Assembly: GCA_958450365.1 (NCBI GenBank)
Contig: CAUEEP010000032.1
Span: 1-64,000, forward strand
Length of the DNA stretch: 64,000 nucleotides
Source of the DNA: Mesorhabditis belari
Taxonomy: Eukaryota; Nematoda; Chromadorea; Rhabditida; Rhabditidae
Direction: 5' to 3'
The first letter of the stretch is position 1. Each line of letters begins with the position of its first letter. The notes below the pieces were generated by a model, which made no database searches, had not been told where the DNA came from, and saw nothing but the letters and a program-made list of their open reading frames with translations. Shown here piece after piece: positions 63,856 to 64,000 of this stretch. The translations under genes were made by a program, and so were the position numbers.

Positions 63856-64000
63856 CTTAAATAGAAAATTTTGCTAATTTTCCCTTAAAAGCGAGCTAAA
63901 AACTTGCTAGATTCAAAAATCGTTTAAGCCAATATGTTTTTACAAAAATGTTAGCCAAAACCAACATAAAATTAAGATTTTCGTTGACCAAAAATTTTCA
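63856..64000 (-). other. GST intron running off the window
   Basis: Intron sequence upstream of the first visible GST exon, which starts in phase 1; the preceding exon must lie beyond base 64,000. Confidence 0.6.

Overview
The window looks like a nematode nuclear contig, probably a rhabditid. It is AT-rich. Introns run from about 40 nt to over 1 kb, with GT donors and mostly TTTCAG/TTTTAG acceptors. The genes and transposons are of nematode type: a sigma-class GST, a secreted histidine acid phosphatase, Tc3-like, DD37D (maT-like) and mariner elements, and many TACTGTAG/CTACAGTA repeats. All assignments come from reading the sequence; no search was run.

Layout. Bases 1-27,600 hold almost no convincing gene. 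They carry at least six MITE families, tandem repeats, tRNA-like SINE remnants and two adjacent deletion-derivative transposons (24,575-26,221). A histidine acid phosphatase gene of 12 inferred exons, from signal peptide to stop codon, runs on the minus strand from 35,192 to 27,615; its introns are full of mobile elements. Bases 36,000-43,600 hold a non-LTR reverse transcriptase scrap with target-site duplication, paired MITEs, a hairpin, a multi-exon minus-strand gene of unknown function (41,704-40,788) and a Tc3-like pseudogene cut by a large palindrome. Bases 43,900-52,450 are a locus built around an unrecognised Thr/Val/Ala-rich protein gene (47,354-43,927, minus). A large inverted copy (50,263-51,831, plus), a 3' copy (39,261-39,764) and a piece captured inside a MITE (47,582-48,449) lie nearby, among mariner debris. 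Bases 53,000-59,300 are again repeats.

The most unusual gene is at 59,931-61,598 (plus). It has five exons that join in frame into a 323-residue protein: a signal peptide, a short acidic segment, a furin-type R-x-K-R site, then about 242 residues of Arg/Lys/His-rich repeats with no Asp or Glu. It has a TATA box and a polyadenylation signal. The window ends inside a minus-strand sigma-class glutathione S-transferase whose N-terminal exons lie beyond base 64,000.

The protein genes share no obvious pathway. The unifying theme is mobile-element activity: TA-duplicating MITEs (Tc1/mariner-type) and an 8-bp-duplicating family (hAT-type) have filled introns, carried gene pieces and probably seeded the inverted and direct duplications at 39-52 kb.
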